Shown: positions 33,453-42,555 of the stretch, one piece after another
How the letters are laid out: each line of letters starts with the position of its first letter
Position numbering within the stretch: the stretch's first letter is position 1
Origin: Sphingobium sp. C100
Lineage (GTDB): Bacteria; Pseudomonadota; Alphaproteobacteria; Sphingomonadales; Sphingomonadaceae
DNA: 64,000 bases
Reading direction: 5' to 3'
Assembly (NCBI RefSeq): GCF_000508185.1
Contig: NZ_AYOY01000165.1
Span: 1 to 64,000 of the forward strand
Notes under the pieces: model-generated
Told to the model about the DNA's origin: nothing
Database searches by the model: none
The model's input: the letters and a program-made list of their open reading frames with translations, nothing else
Program-made: the position numbers and the translations under genes

Positions 33453-33721
33453 CACTGATCCTCCCCGGCAGCGTCGAGAAAAGCGGAGTCGGCGCGGTGC
33501 TTGCGCGCGAGGTAGAGCGCGGTGGTCAACACCGCCGCGATGAGCAGCGCGGCGATCGCGCAGGGCGCCGCCCGGCCGATCAGGCGCAGCAAGGGCTGCA
33601 GGGCAAGGACGCTGACGCCCAACAGGAGGCAGAGAAGCTGCCAGATCCGTCGCAGCCGCCGAAGATCGGCCGTCTCAGGCGCCGCCATCGGCGTGCGGAG
33701 CATGTCGAGCCACAGCGGCAT
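33452..33721 (-). CDS. Small membrane protein between traW and traU, 89 aa
   Basis: Two hydrophobic helices (WQLLCLLLGVSVLALQPLL and APCAIAALLIAAVLTTALYLA) separated by a short RLIGRA turn, with a basic N-terminus and an acidic end. Both ends overlap neighbours by TGATG-type junctions, so it is translated with traW and traU. No F counterpart is obvious. It may help insert or position the assembly proteins; inference from position. Confidence 0.65.
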   Translation of the reverse strand: MPLWLDMLRTPMAAPETADLRRLRRIWQLLCLLLGVSVLALQPLLRLIGRAAPCAIAALLIAAVLTTALYLARKHRADSAFLDAAGEDQ

Positions 33722-34377
33722 CAGCTGGGGCCTCCCGTCCTGAGGACGACCTCTGTGACCTTCATCACCTTGCCAGCTTGGGCAACGACCGCAGGCGTGT
33801 GCTCGATGCCGAAGCGCGAGGTGAGCTTGCCTTCCTGGTCGAAGTAGAAGCGCCGTTTCTTCGCGGTCATCTGCTCGATCGGCGAGCCATTCACAAAGAT
33901 GATCTTGGCCTTGATGTCGGAATAGCGGGCCGTGGCCCAGGAAAGCTGGTCGGCGTCGTCGCCGTCGATGAAGACCAGGTCCTGCCGGATCGTGACGAGA
34001 TCGAGCGGGTTGATCCGCTGGCCCTTGGCGGCGATCAGATTGCCCTTCTGGTCGCGAATGTCGCGTTCCATCGTGATCGAGGGATCGAAGTCCCAGCTTC
34101 GGGCGGTGCGCGCGGGCGTGATGCCCGACACGGGATCGGGCCGCCGGACCTTGGCCTCGACGCGCTTGGCAAACATCTCGTTCGTGCGCGCGAGCTCGCC
34201 GCTCGCCTCCGCGCGCTTCAGGCGGTTCTCGATCGTCGAGAGCAGATCAGGCTCGATCACCGGGAAGGTCTGCGCCGCCTGGCCGTAATCCTTCGCTTCC
34301 GATCGCATCGGGCCTATGACGACGAGCGCTCCGACCGTCGCGGCGACGGCGAGGCCGCCTGTAACGAGCATCCTCAT
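33721..34377 (-). CDS. traW: Type-F conjugative transfer protein TraW, 218 aa
   Basis: The signal peptide (MLVTGGLAVAATVGALVVIG) is followed by TraW landmarks: FPVIEPDLLSTIENRLKRAE, then ARSWDFDPSITMERDIRDQKGNLIAAKGQRINPLD and a thioredoxin-like end (FIDGDDADQLSWA, KIIFVNGSP, FYFDQEGKLTSRFGIEHTPAVV). It is needed for pilus assembly with TrbC. ATGA overlap with the preceding S26 peptidase gene. Confidence 0.93.
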   Translation of the reverse strand: MRMLVTGGLAVAATVGALVVIGPMRSEAKDYGQAAQTFPVIEPDLLSTIENRLKRAEASGELARTNEMFAKRVEAKVRRPDPVSGITPARTARSWDFDPSITMERDIRDQKGNLIAAKGQRINPLDLVTIRQDLVFIDGDDADQLSWATARYSDIKAKIIFVNGSPIEQMTAKKRRFYFDQEGKLTSRFGIEHTPAVVAQAGKVMKVTEVVLRTGGPS

Positions 34378-34919
34378 AGGATGGGCTCCCCGGTTCCGAT
34401 GACCTGGCGCGCGCAGACGAAGCCGATCTCGGCATAGCGGCTGTCAAAGCCATCCTTGTGCGGCGTCGCCGCGAAATAGCATCCCGGTGGCACGACCCCG
34501 GTCGCGCCCGGGGTCAGCGGCTCGCCGAACCGCGTGAGCGGCTTCATCCGCGCAACCGTGCGGCCGTTCACGGCGACCTCGCTACCGGCATGGCTGATAG
34601 TGTCGCCCGGCATGCCGTAGACGATCTTGCCGAACATCCGGGGCTTCGCGCCGAAATGGCGGCGCAGAAGCGCGCTCTGCGGCGGGTCGAAGAACAGATA
34701 GTCGCCGCGCGCCGGCAGCTTGTGGCGCTGAATCAGGAAGGCCCAGTTCGGCAGCGAGTCCGTCGTATTGATCAGCAGGAGATGGTCGCTGCGCCACTCG
34801 GCGATCGCGCTCAGGACGATGCTGCCCGCGACGAAAAGGCCGAAGAGCTGCCACAGCCGCATCCGCGGCCGCCAGGCTGGAGCCGGCGCGGCAGCGGGTT
34901 TACTGGCCGCCGCTGCCAT
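34374..34919 (-). CDS. traF: S26 family conjugal transfer signal peptidase, 181 aa
   Basis: This TraF-type signal peptidase (named as in RP4, not the F-plasmid thioredoxin TraF) has one membrane helix near residues 22-40. The catalytic serine lies in NTTDSLPNWAFLI (S55) and the lysine in MFGKIVYGMPGDTIS (K98). The C-terminal VPPGCYFAATPHKDGFDSRYAEIGFV fits the family. The start is MAAAASKPAA at 34919, overlapping trbI by 20 bp. In these systems it likely processes the pilin leader or cyclises the pilin. The F plasmid lacks it, using host leader peptidase. Confidence 0.88.
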   Translation of the reverse strand: MAAAASKPAAAPAPAWRPRMRLWQLFGLFVAGSIVLSAIAEWRSDHLLLINTTDSLPNWAFLIQRHKLPARGDYLFFDPPQSALLRRHFGAKPRMFGKIVYGMPGDTISHAGSEVAVNGRTVARMKPLTRFGEPLTPGATGVVPPGCYFAATPHKDGFDSRYAEIGFVCARQVIGTGEPIL

Positions 34920-35580
34920 CGGGACCTCCGAAGGTGGACACCTGCGCCGCCGGCGGGGCATATTGCGGCGCAGCCTGCTGTTGCATGGGCCCGGTTTGCA
35001 TGCCCTGCGCCGCCAGCATCGGATCGATCGGCACAGAAGCCCCCGGCAACTGCCCGGCGATCTGTGCCTGGGGAACGACTTGCGGCTGAGCGGCCGCCAT
35101 TGCCTGCTGTTCGAGCTGCTGGAGCTCCTCGGCCGACGCCTGACGAGGCCGTGGCACGCCCGAAGCATAGACCGCATTCTTCAGGCTGTCGGTGATGTCC
35201 GGCACGTTCTTCGTCAGCACGGCCTCCCCGACGAGGACGATCTGGCCGCCGGCGCTGCGCCTTTGCAGTTCCTTGTCGAGCGACGCCATGAAGGTGCGCA
35301 TCTCGGCTTCGACCTGCGCCGGTGGCGATGCCGAGCGCGCCAGGGCCTGCACATATTCGCCGACAATCGATGACAGACGGGCCGAGACGATATGATCCTG
35401 CTTCGGCGTGACGAGCGTCTTCGTCACCCACATGCCCCAGATGGCTGCAGCCAGGAGGATCAGTCCGCCAAGGATTTGCATCCGGCTATAGCCGGCGAAG
35501 TAAGTCCGTCGTGGCGCCCTTGCCGGCTCGAGAGGGGCCGCCGGCGGCGCGGGAAGATCGAGTTCGGGTTGCTCAGCCAT
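34900..35580 (-). CDS. trbI: Type-F conjugative transfer system protein TrbI, 226 aa
   Basis: Membrane-anchored periplasmic protein: cytoplasmic N-terminus with a Pro-rich stretch, one helix near residues 35-55 (ILGGLILLAAAIWGMWV), then KTLVTPKQDHIVSARLSSIVGEYVQ, the TrbI block, and a Gln/Pro/Ala-rich tail. F TrbI affects pilus retraction; this version is longer (F TrbI 128 aa) owing to the low-complexity C-terminus. I start at ATG 35580 (GGGAG upstream); a longer frame adds Ser/Gly-rich residues without support. It overlaps the 118-aa gene by 8 bp. Confidence 0.82.
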   Translation of the reverse strand: MAEQPELDLPAPPAAPLEPARAPRRTYFAGYSRMQILGGLILLAAAIWGMWVTKTLVTPKQDHIVSARLSSIVGEYVQALARSASPPAQVEAEMRTFMASLDKELQRRSAGGQIVLVGEAVLTKNVPDITDSLKNAVYASGVPRPRQASAEELQQLEQQAMAAAQPQVVPQAQIAGQLPGASVPIDPMLAAQGMQTGPMQQQAAPQYAPPAAQVSTFGGPDGSGGQ

Positions 35581-35929
35581 GGCGGGGATCTCCCTGCGTC
35601 CGGGCCGGGGGCATGATCCTGCCGCGCCGCAGGACGATGAGCCCTGCAGAGAGGATGACATGGGCCACGGCGAAGACTGTCTTGAAGGACGCGACGCGGG
35701 GCGGCGTCGCGATGACGTAGCGGGTGGTCAGGTTGTTGAGCTGGTTCATCAGCCCGTCGAGCGAGAAGCCGCCGAGCGCGAGAAAGAACAGAGCGAAGAG
35801 ACCCCAGGTCATCAGCAGGGTCGAGGCCAGGAATCCCGCAAAATGTAGTCCAAAGTAAAGCAGGGCGCGCGTGTCGACCCAGGGATGGCTGCGCGTCCTG
35901 ACCTTAGTCTGTGGGCTCTTGGTGGCCAT
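35573..35929 (-). CDS. Small membrane protein between traC and trbI, 118 aa
   Basis: A short basic N-terminus precedes membrane helices near residues 23-55 (LLYFGLHFAGFLASTLLMTWGLFALFFLALGGF) and 80-100 (FKTVFAVAHVILSAGLIVLR). It sits 3 bp after traC and overlaps trbI by 8 bp, so it is firmly in the operon. No F-plasmid equivalent is recognised. By position it may be an inner-membrane component of the assembly channel. Confidence 0.65.
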   Translation of the reverse strand: MATKSPQTKVRTRSHPWVDTRALLYFGLHFAGFLASTLLMTWGLFALFFLALGGFSLDGLMNQLNNLTTRYVIATPPRVASFKTVFAVAHVILSAGLIVLRRGRIMPPARTQGDPRHG

Positions 35930-35932
35930 TGC

Positions 35933-38518
35933 TCACTCCGCCGCCTGCGCGAGCTCGGCATCGCCGTGCGAGGCCCATTTCTCGGGATTGTCGGGGAAGG
36001 CGATCCGCTCGATCGCCTCGTCCATGCTGAGGCCCTGCGCGACCAGATCCTCGATCGCGGCGTAGACGGCGGGACTGGACGAATAGACCGTGGCCGAGAA
36101 GGGATCGAGCACCAGACGCCCGACGGCCAGCGTCTCGGGGCCCTTGATCAGGATATCCGAATATTCGCGGCCGTTGATCTTGAGCGAGCGCAGCAGCGCG
36201 TCGGTGTAATCGTCCATCTCGAAGCGGTCGTGCTTCTTGAAATCCGCGATCGTCTCCGGCTTTTGCTGGAGGATCACGAACCAATCGGAATTCTCGAGCG
36301 CGGCAACGGAGCCGGCCGATTTGTAATAGTCGTTGAGCGACTGGGTCGCCGTCACCAGCGAGGCGCCATATTTGCGGCAGGTGCGCGCATAGGTTTCGAT
36401 GAAGTCGGCCATCGCGCCGCCGCGCAGCATCTGCCACGCTTCGTCGAGCAGCAGCGCCTTGGGGATCGAACGATCGATCTTGCGCATCATCTGCTGCGAC
36501 ATGAACATGATCGCGGTTAGGACCACGCTCCTCAGTTCCTCGCGCGACGACAGGTCCGAAAGCTCGAAGACGGTGAGCTGCGCCGACAGTTCGAACGACA
36601 CCTCGCCCTGGAAGAAGCGGCCATAGGTGCCTCCGCTTGAGAACGGCCGCATGGCGATGCCGAGGTCGCTCGCCTGGTGGTTGCCGGTCGCATCGAGCGC
36701 GGCGATCACATCGTCGATCGAACCGGCCCTTCCCTTCTCTTCCCAGACCGCATTGACCGCGCCGTCGATCAGGCCCCGCTCGGTGTCGTTCAGCCGGTCG
36801 ATGTGACGTGCCATCTGGTTCACGATGGCCTTCAGCATCGCCATGCAGTCGAGCAGATAGTCCTCGTCTTGCCTTGCCAGCTCCTCGTCGATCATGCTGA
36901 AGGGGTTGAGACAGAAGCCCGACGACATGGTGAACTCGACGAAGGCGCCGCCCTGCAGCTTGGCCGAGTGCTCGAACGAGCGGCCATCGTCGATCACGAC
37001 GACACGCGCGCCGGCGCCGCACAGCGACGCGCACAGTTCCTGGAGCGTCACCGACTTGCCCGACCCGGACTTGCCGACGACGGCGACATTATGGTTGCCC
37101 GCCTTGTTCTCGAAGGGACTCCAGAAATAGGGCTGGCCGCGCCGCCCGATCAGCATCAGATGCGGAACCTGGCTCCCCAGAAACTCACCCTGGATCGGCG
37201 CGAGATTGGCGGCCGTCGTGGTCAGCAACGTGCGCATCCTTTTCATGCGCTCGAGGTCGCGCGAAAGCCCATTCGCCATCGTCATGGGCATCGCGCAGAG
37301 CAGCCCCATGATCTGCAGATATCGATCGTCGAGAAGGTCCCAGCCCGCAGCCCCGTAGACCGACTTCAGCACCCGCTCGTTGGCATCGCCCCTGCCCTTG
37401 GGCGAGAAGGAAGTGACGCTGAAGAATACGCGGACGAGCTTGCGGCCCTGGCGGATTTCGTCATTCACATAGCGCCATTCCTGGCTCTGGTCCTTGAGCT
37501 GCGGGAGGAAACGCGAGGACTTGGAATCGGCGAGGCTCGTCGTTCGCATGAACTTGAAGCTCGCCTTGTTGCTCGCGGCCATCGGGTCGGGAAATTCGAC
37601 GCAGAGGTTGGTCGCGATCGGACAGGGCATCCGCAGCTTATCGGTGAACATGTCGCCGATCAGGCGCGCGACGTCCCAAGGCGCCCAGCGCGCCGGCAGG
37701 TTGCGGACCGAAAAGGAGCGGACGTCGAAAACGTCGGGCAGGATCTCGCCGATCTCCGGTGCTTCGTCGATCGTCTTGCCGGTGGGGCGGAAGCGCTCGG
37801 TCCGCAGCAGCATGCGGTCGGGCTCGACATGCAGCTCGACGTCGCGGCGGATGGCCTGGTCGGCGATGGGATCAAGCGGATTGTAGCTGACGACATCCTC
37901 GCCGGCCGCGGTCGTGGGCGAGGTGATGTCGTCGATCCAGGCGATCAGCGCCGGCGGGTCCATCTTACGGGCCGAGACGTTGATCGACGCCAGCGCCGAG
38001 ATGAGGCCGTCCATGACCGCCACGATCTCCTCGGTCGTGACGCTCGAGGTTTCGGGCGTCGAATAGGAGATCGCGACCCGGTGGTTGCGCAACGAAAAGG
38101 GCGCATCGGCCGACAACGATTTCCAGACCCCGTCGGTCAGGAAATCGACCCGGTGCTTGGCCATCCGCTCGTAGACGCCGCGTGCCGAATAGCGCGGCAG
38201 ATACCATTTCGAGAGACGCTCGCCGATCCGCGGGCTCATCCATTGGTGGAACTGCAGGCAGCCGGGCGCGGGGATCGCTTCCGACAGGAATTGCGTGAGG
38301 ATCTCACCCGTCCGCTCATCAGCACCAACGAGCGGCGCCGCCTCGATCACGAAACCCCGAGAGGCGCTGTTGTAAAAGATCCCGGTTTTGGGATCATAGC
38401 TTCGATAGGGCAGCCAGTGCGCGAGCATCGGGACACCGAGTTCCGGCCGTTCGGCGTCAGGCCGCTTGGCGTCGCCAAGTATCCCGGCAAGCAGGCTTTC
38501 GAAGACGCCCCCCGCCAT
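35933..38518 (-). CDS. traC: Type IV secretion ATPase TraC (VirB4 family), 861 aa
   Basis: The N-terminal part contains LPYRSYDPKTGIFYN and SEAIPAPGCLQFHQW, usual TraC landmarks. The ATPase half has Walker A GKSGSGKS at about residues 486-493 and Walker B KALLLDEAW near 692, with VIDDGRSFEHSAKL and DYYKSAGSVAALENSDW between and after. It energises pilin assembly at the inner-membrane base of the channel. It lies 1 bp from traV. Length typical (about 870). Confidence 0.95.
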   Translation of the reverse strand: MAGGVFESLLAGILGDAKRPDAERPELGVPMLAHWLPYRSYDPKTGIFYNSASRGFVIEAAPLVGADERTGEILTQFLSEAIPAPGCLQFHQWMSPRIGERLSKWYLPRYSARGVYERMAKHRVDFLTDGVWKSLSADAPFSLRNHRVAISYSTPETSSVTTEEIVAVMDGLISALASINVSARKMDPPALIAWIDDITSPTTAAGEDVVSYNPLDPIADQAIRRDVELHVEPDRMLLRTERFRPTGKTIDEAPEIGEILPDVFDVRSFSVRNLPARWAPWDVARLIGDMFTDKLRMPCPIATNLCVEFPDPMAASNKASFKFMRTTSLADSKSSRFLPQLKDQSQEWRYVNDEIRQGRKLVRVFFSVTSFSPKGRGDANERVLKSVYGAAGWDLLDDRYLQIMGLLCAMPMTMANGLSRDLERMKRMRTLLTTTAANLAPIQGEFLGSQVPHLMLIGRRGQPYFWSPFENKAGNHNVAVVGKSGSGKSVTLQELCASLCGAGARVVVIDDGRSFEHSAKLQGGAFVEFTMSSGFCLNPFSMIDEELARQDEDYLLDCMAMLKAIVNQMARHIDRLNDTERGLIDGAVNAVWEEKGRAGSIDDVIAALDATGNHQASDLGIAMRPFSSGGTYGRFFQGEVSFELSAQLTVFELSDLSSREELRSVVLTAIMFMSQQMMRKIDRSIPKALLLDEAWQMLRGGAMADFIETYARTCRKYGASLVTATQSLNDYYKSAGSVAALENSDWFVILQQKPETIADFKKHDRFEMDDYTDALLRSLKINGREYSDILIKGPETLAVGRLVLDPFSATVYSSSPAVYAAIEDLVAQGLSMDEAIERIAFPDNPEKWASHGDAELAQAAE

Positions 38519-38519
38519 C

Positions 38520-39530
38520 TCACTTATCCTCCTGGACGGCAGCGGGGAAGTTCGCGGCCTTCACGGTCGGAGCGATCGCGGCGGGTGCGGCCTGCACTCC
38601 CGACTGCGCGGCGGCGGCATCCCGCGCGCCCTTCGCGGCCCCGGTCGCGACCTCCTGGTAACGGGGATCGGCCTTGACGTGGGCAACGGCGGCGGCGCCG
38701 GTTCCGCTCGCCGGGACTGGCGCTGGGGTCGGAGATGCCTTCGCCTGGGGACTGCCGCCCGTCGATGCTCCGGAGGGGGGTTGGAGCACCGGCGAGGCGG
38801 CAGCCGACGGTGTGTGGCTCAAAGCCGCCGCCGTTCCCGGGCGGGATGCCGCTTGCGCCTTGGGAGCGAGACGCGCGCGGACATCCGCCTTGATCGCACT
38901 GACCGGATCTGGGACCGCATCGGGCTTGCGCGCCCGCGCGGCTGCCACCGCCGCCGGACCCGGGGCGTCGGGATCGGAAAGCGCAAAACTGTCCAGCGGC
39001 GGGTCGACGCGGTCGACCGCGTCAGCCAGCGATTCCGTCAAGCCCTGTGCGGCGGCAGATCGCCGCGGCGGCACGGCCACCTCCGTCAGCGCCTGCTGCT
39101 GCCATTCGCCGCGCGCGACCACCGCATGGACCGCACTCGCTTCATGAAGCCGCCCGCGCTCGTCGATATAGGGCTGGAAGACGATCCTCAGGACCTTCTC
39201 CTGGGTGCGTCCGGCGTCCGCCGATGCCAGGCGCGCCGGATGGCCGACCTGCGCCCGGTTGGTCCGGCCGCGCATCGGCTGCCGTATATTGCCGGTGGGC
39301 ATGGCATCACCGTCCGAAGGGTCTGCCGAAATGAGTGCAAGCGCCCGATCGTCGATCGTCGAGCTCGGCGCGCAAATGCCGTCCGGCGCCGCGCAGGAGA
39401 AACTCCCGCGCACATTACCTCCGAAACTGGCGCAGCTGCTCAGCGCGAGAAGGCTGGTGAAGCCAAGCCCAGCGGTGAGACAAAGGCGCTGCCGCCTGTG
39501 CCTGGACTGCATGGCAGGCCGCCGGCTCAC
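38520..39530 (-). CDS. traV: Outer-membrane lipoprotein TraV, 336 aa
   Basis: The lipoprotein signal ends at LALSSC (lipobox LSSC, Cys near residue 33), followed by GSFSCAAPDGICAPSSTI, the TraV cysteine signature. I take GTG 39530, which overlaps the dsbC TGA as GTGA and has GGGAGG upstream; ATG 39512 is the alternative. The rest is a long Ala/Pro/Lys-rich low-complexity region with short repeats, longer than F TraV (171 aa). TraV with TraK and TraB forms the outer-membrane core. The low-complexity tail is unusual and may reach across the periplasm. Confidence 0.88.
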   Translation of the reverse strand: MSRRPAMQSRHRRQRLCLTAGLGFTSLLALSSCASFGGNVRGSFSCAAPDGICAPSSTIDDRALALISADPSDGDAMPTGNIRQPMRGRTNRAQVGHPARLASADAGRTQEKVLRIVFQPYIDERGRLHEASAVHAVVARGEWQQQALTEVAVPPRRSAAAQGLTESLADAVDRVDPPLDSFALSDPDAPGPAAVAAARARKPDAVPDPVSAIKADVRARLAPKAQAASRPGTAAALSHTPSAAASPVLQPPSGASTGGSPQAKASPTPAPVPASGTGAAAVAHVKADPRYQEVATGAAKGARDAAAAQSGVQAAPAAIAPTVKAANFPAAVQEDK

Positions 39531-40402
39531 GACTGCCCTCCCTTGAGCCAGTTCTCGAGGAAGGCCCGCGGCCGGAACCCCTCGATGACCGCGCCGTCGC
39601 CGCGAACGATGACGGGCGTGCCACTCAGACCATGGCGGTGGGCGAAGGCCTCGTTGGCGTCGAGACCCGACGTGTCGCAGGACGGACCCGCCTTCAGATC
39701 CTCGCCAGCATAGGCCGCATGGAGCGCGGCCTCGCGGTTCTTCGCGCAGTAGACGCGATCGGCGACGTCGCGGCTTCCGAGCACCGAGATCGGCCGCTCG
39801 ACGACCCGGACGTTCATGTCCTTGAGCACGCTCGTGAGCGCCCGGCAGTAGCCGCAGCGAAAGTCCGTGAAGATCGTGACGGTCTGGCCCGAAGGGTTGC
39901 CCCAAACGATCGCACCCTCGCGCGGCAGTTCAGCCAGCGAAAGCTTCTGCGGCACCTCTGGCCGCGCAAGCTTCTCGGTGCGGCCCGGTGTCGCCGCCGC
40001 AAGCTGGGCGGACTCGTCGTCCCCGCCGGCATTTGCGGTGGCATTCGCCTTGGCGGCTGCCCCAACCAGCATGTCGGGGTTCATTTCGAGCAGCCGGGCG
40101 GCGGTGATGTCCTGCCGGGTCTGCATGTCATAGACACGCCCGATGACGAGGAAGCGCGCCCCGGTGTCCACGTAGAACAGATTGGCCCCTGCGGTGACTT
40201 CGCACAGGCCACTGATCTTCCCGCAATCGATCGCGGTGACCGGCGTCTTGGGCAACCGCGTCTTCAGCAGCAGCCGGACCCGATCTTCCGGGCTGTTGGT
40301 GTCGGCCGCAAGCGCGATACCGGCAACGCTGAGCCCAAGAAGCGTGGTGAGGACCAGGCGCGATGGACGCGCCAGCGTGCGTATGCGGTCAATTGCGGAC
40401 AT
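39527..40402 (-). CDS. dsbC: DsbC-family thiol-disulfide protein in the tra operon, 291 aa
   Basis: A signal peptide (LVLTTLLGLSVAGIALA) leads a DsbC-like dimerisation part (LKTRLPKTPVTAIDCGKISGLCEV, GRVYDMQTRQDITAARL). The catalytic thioredoxin domain has CGYC at residues 183-186 (DFRCGYCRAL), and the cis-proline loop is GTPVIV. It isomerises disulfides of the cysteine-rich TraN, TraU and TraH. The start is ATG 40402 with GGAGG six nt upstream. It overlaps traB by 14 bp. Confidence 0.88.
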   Translation of the reverse strand: MSAIDRIRTLARPSRLVLTTLLGLSVAGIALAADTNSPEDRVRLLLKTRLPKTPVTAIDCGKISGLCEVTAGANLFYVDTGARFLVIGRVYDMQTRQDITAARLLEMNPDMLVGAAAKANATANAGGDDESAQLAAATPGRTEKLARPEVPQKLSLAELPREGAIVWGNPSGQTVTIFTDFRCGYCRALTSVLKDMNVRVVERPISVLGSRDVADRVYCAKNREAALHAAYAGEDLKAGPSCDTSGLDANEAFAHRHGLSGTPVIVRGDGAVIEGFRPRAFLENWLKGGQS

Positions 40403-41714
40403 AGACACCCTCCAGGAAAACGATTTCGACGTCGATGCCGGTCGGCATCTCGATCACCGGCTGGTACTGCTCGGCGCGCTCGATCAGATATTTGGAGACC
40501 ATGTCGCCGGTCTGGGCGACGCCTTCGCCAAAACCGCCTTCCAGGATGTCGCCGGTCGAGAGCTTCTGGCGCTGGCCGTTGGTGGTGATATTGGTGCCCT
40601 GGAAGACGGAGTTGGCGTTGGCGGAGAAGCCGCGACCGAACCCGCCGGCCAGACCTGCCAGGAAGGCCTGCGTCACGAGCGATCCTTCGCGCGAGACCAC
40701 TCGGCCGCGCACGCCCGTCTTGCCGCCGAAGGCGATGAAGCCCTTGACCTCGGACACGGCATAGCGGCCCCCGGGTTGCGGGCACGTCATCTTCTGGAGC
40801 TTGACGTAGACCTTCTCGCTCGAGAGATCGCCACGGGCTGCGCCGTTGATGAGGCACCCCTCGATCTTCGTCGTGAGCAGGCGGCCATTCTGGTAGACCG
40901 AGCGCGCCGGGCCCGTGACGCGCAGCACCACTGGCAAGGGATCGCTCTGGCTATTGACCCCGGCGCTGGCATCGACGCCGACGATGACCTTCGCGCGCGC
41001 GAAGCTGTTGGGCGGCAGATAGTTGACGCTGTCGGCGGAGACAGTGTTGCCCTTGGCGACCCGCGAAGCGTTTCCGCTGTCGGCCGTGGTGAAATTGACG
41101 AGCTTCACCTCGGCGGGCGAGGCAACCGGAGCGGCCCCCTGTGCGCTGCCCTGTCCGTCGGGACGCTGATAGGCCTGCGGTCCATTGGGGCCGTACATCG
41201 CTGAGGGCCCTGGCGTCGGCGCCTGCGCCGCGCGCCGGTCCGCAACTTGCCGACGCAGCTGTTCGTTCTCGGCCTGATAGGCTGACAGCACGCGCTGACC
41301 ATCGGCCTGCATCGCCTGGTTCTGGCCTTTCAGGGCCTCGACCTGCGCCGTCAGCATCTCGAGCCGGTGGTTCTGACCGTCGATCGACTTGAGCTGGTTC
41401 TCGGTGGACTGGAAGCGATTCTCGGAAAGCGCCATCCACTCCTGCTGGGAGAGATTGCGGTTGACGAGATCCTTGGTCGAGACGTTGACCTCGCTGACGC
41501 TATCATCGGCGAGCTTGGACTTGTTGTCGTCACCGCCGAAAATCCAGAAAGAGGAGATGACGAGACCCACGCCCGCAGCGCCGGCCAGGAGCAGGCGTTG
41601 ACGGCGGCGAACCGCGTCATTGCCGCCAAGGTCTCCGGCGACCGGGGAGACGCCCTCTTCGGAGCCATCATCGAGCGGGCGGCGCTTGCGGTTCAGGATG
41701 TCGGAAAGAGCCAT
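40389..41714 (-). CDS. traB: Type IV secretion core protein TraB (VirB10-like), 441 aa
   Basis: One membrane helix near residues 40-60 (LLLAGAAGVGLVISSFWIF), then a coiled coil (NQLKSIDGQNHRLEMLTAQVEALKGQ), a proline-rich linker and the C-terminal VirB10-like domain (YLPPNSFARAKVIVGVDAS, RRLLTTKIEG region, GFGRGFSANANSV). The start is ATG 41714 with TGAGGA upstream. It spans both membranes and links inner ATPases to the outer-membrane ring. Length typical (about 475 in F). Confidence 0.92.
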   Translation of the reverse strand: MALSDILNRKRRPLDDGSEEGVSPVAGDLGGNDAVRRRQRLLLAGAAGVGLVISSFWIFGGDDNKSKLADDSVSEVNVSTKDLVNRNLSQQEWMALSENRFQSTENQLKSIDGQNHRLEMLTAQVEALKGQNQAMQADGQRVLSAYQAENEQLRRQVADRRAAQAPTPGPSAMYGPNGPQAYQRPDGQGSAQGAAPVASPAEVKLVNFTTADSGNASRVAKGNTVSADSVNYLPPNSFARAKVIVGVDASAGVNSQSDPLPVVLRVTGPARSVYQNGRLLTTKIEGCLINGAARGDLSSEKVYVKLQKMTCPQPGGRYAVSEVKGFIAFGGKTGVRGRVVSREGSLVTQAFLAGLAGGFGRGFSANANSVFQGTNITTNGQRQKLSTGDILEGGFGEGVAQTGDMVSKYLIERAEQYQPVIEMPTGIDVEIVFLEGVYVRN

Positions 41715-41718
41715 GTCC

Positions 41719-42555
41719 TCACCTTCCCGTGAGAGTGTTTTGGCCAGCCAGCGGGCTGGGGCCATTCTGCGAGACGAGATAGGCCGTGGTGACCGTGCCC
41801 GGCGCCAGCTTGCTGTCGGCGATCGACACGGCGAGCGCGCTCGATGGAGCGATCATGCTCTCGGTGAGCTCGACGCTCTGGTCGCCCTTGTTCTCGATCC
41901 GGAGAACCCTGCCGGTCAGCTCTGACCCCCGATACTCGGCGATCATCTGGACCTTGAGAGTCCCGACATAGACCGGGCGAAGAGTGCGCTGGCGCATCTC
42001 ATATCCGTCCGCGACGGCGTTGGAGTACATCGCCTGGACAAGTTCGACCGCCGCATCCTGCGGACCAAGCTGGTTCGTGGGACCGTTCTCCGCGGCCCGC
42101 TCGTTTGCGATCGCCGGGTTCGACACGAACACCTGGGCGGCCTGGTCGCCGCTGATGCGGCAGACGAACTTGTAGACATAGCCGCGCTTGCTTGTCGCGA
42201 AGAAGGAGAGCGCGGGACGCCCGAAGCCATCGGGTACCGAGAGATAGATGTCGCCGCGCACCGGCTCGTTGACGACCGAGAAGTCGTCCTGCGGATTGCC
42301 GGTCGAGATCTTCGACACGCTCGCGAATTCGTCCTCGACGAGGCTGATGCGGGTGAGATCCTTGGCCGACGCGGTGCAATCGACCTGGGCGCTGTCGCTC
42401 GCCATGATCGTCTGATCGGCGAAGGCCGGCTCGGCGATCAGGAAGATCGCCAGCGCGACGAGACCGGCGCCGATGAAGCGGCTCGCATGGCAATAGACGC
42501 GCGTGAGGAAGGCAGTGCCGAGGGCGGCACTCCCGATGGCATAGACCGGCATCAT
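41719..42555 (-). CDS. traK: Type-F outer-membrane core protein TraK, 278 aa
   Basis: A hydrophobic signal region (GAGLVALAIFLIAEPAFA) is followed by VDCTASAKDLTRISLVEDEFA, GDIYLSVPDGFGRPALSFFATSKRGYVYKFVCR and the strand-rich C-terminus, all as in TraK. TraK forms the ring at the outer membrane with TraV and TraB, resembling VirB9. Its start overlaps traE by ATGA. A longer hydrophobic N-terminus than usual may include an extra signal. Confidence 0.88.
   Translation of the reverse strand: MMPVYAIGSAALGTAFLTRVYCHASRFIGAGLVALAIFLIAEPAFADQTIMASDSAQVDCTASAKDLTRISLVEDEFASVSKISTGNPQDDFSVVNEPVRGDIYLSVPDGFGRPALSFFATSKRGYVYKFVCRISGDQAAQVFVSNPAIANERAAENGPTNQLGPQDAAVELVQAMYSNAVADGYEMRQRTLRPVYVGTLKVQMIAEYRGSELTGRVLRIENKGDQSVELTESMIAPSSALAVSIADSKLAPGTVTTAYLVSQNGPSPLAGQNTLTGR

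Noticed and set aside
36677-38677. Long plus-strand frame (666 codons) opposite traC
   Set aside because: Shadow of GC-rich traC codons; composition is Arg/His/Asp-rich and no domain is recognisable.
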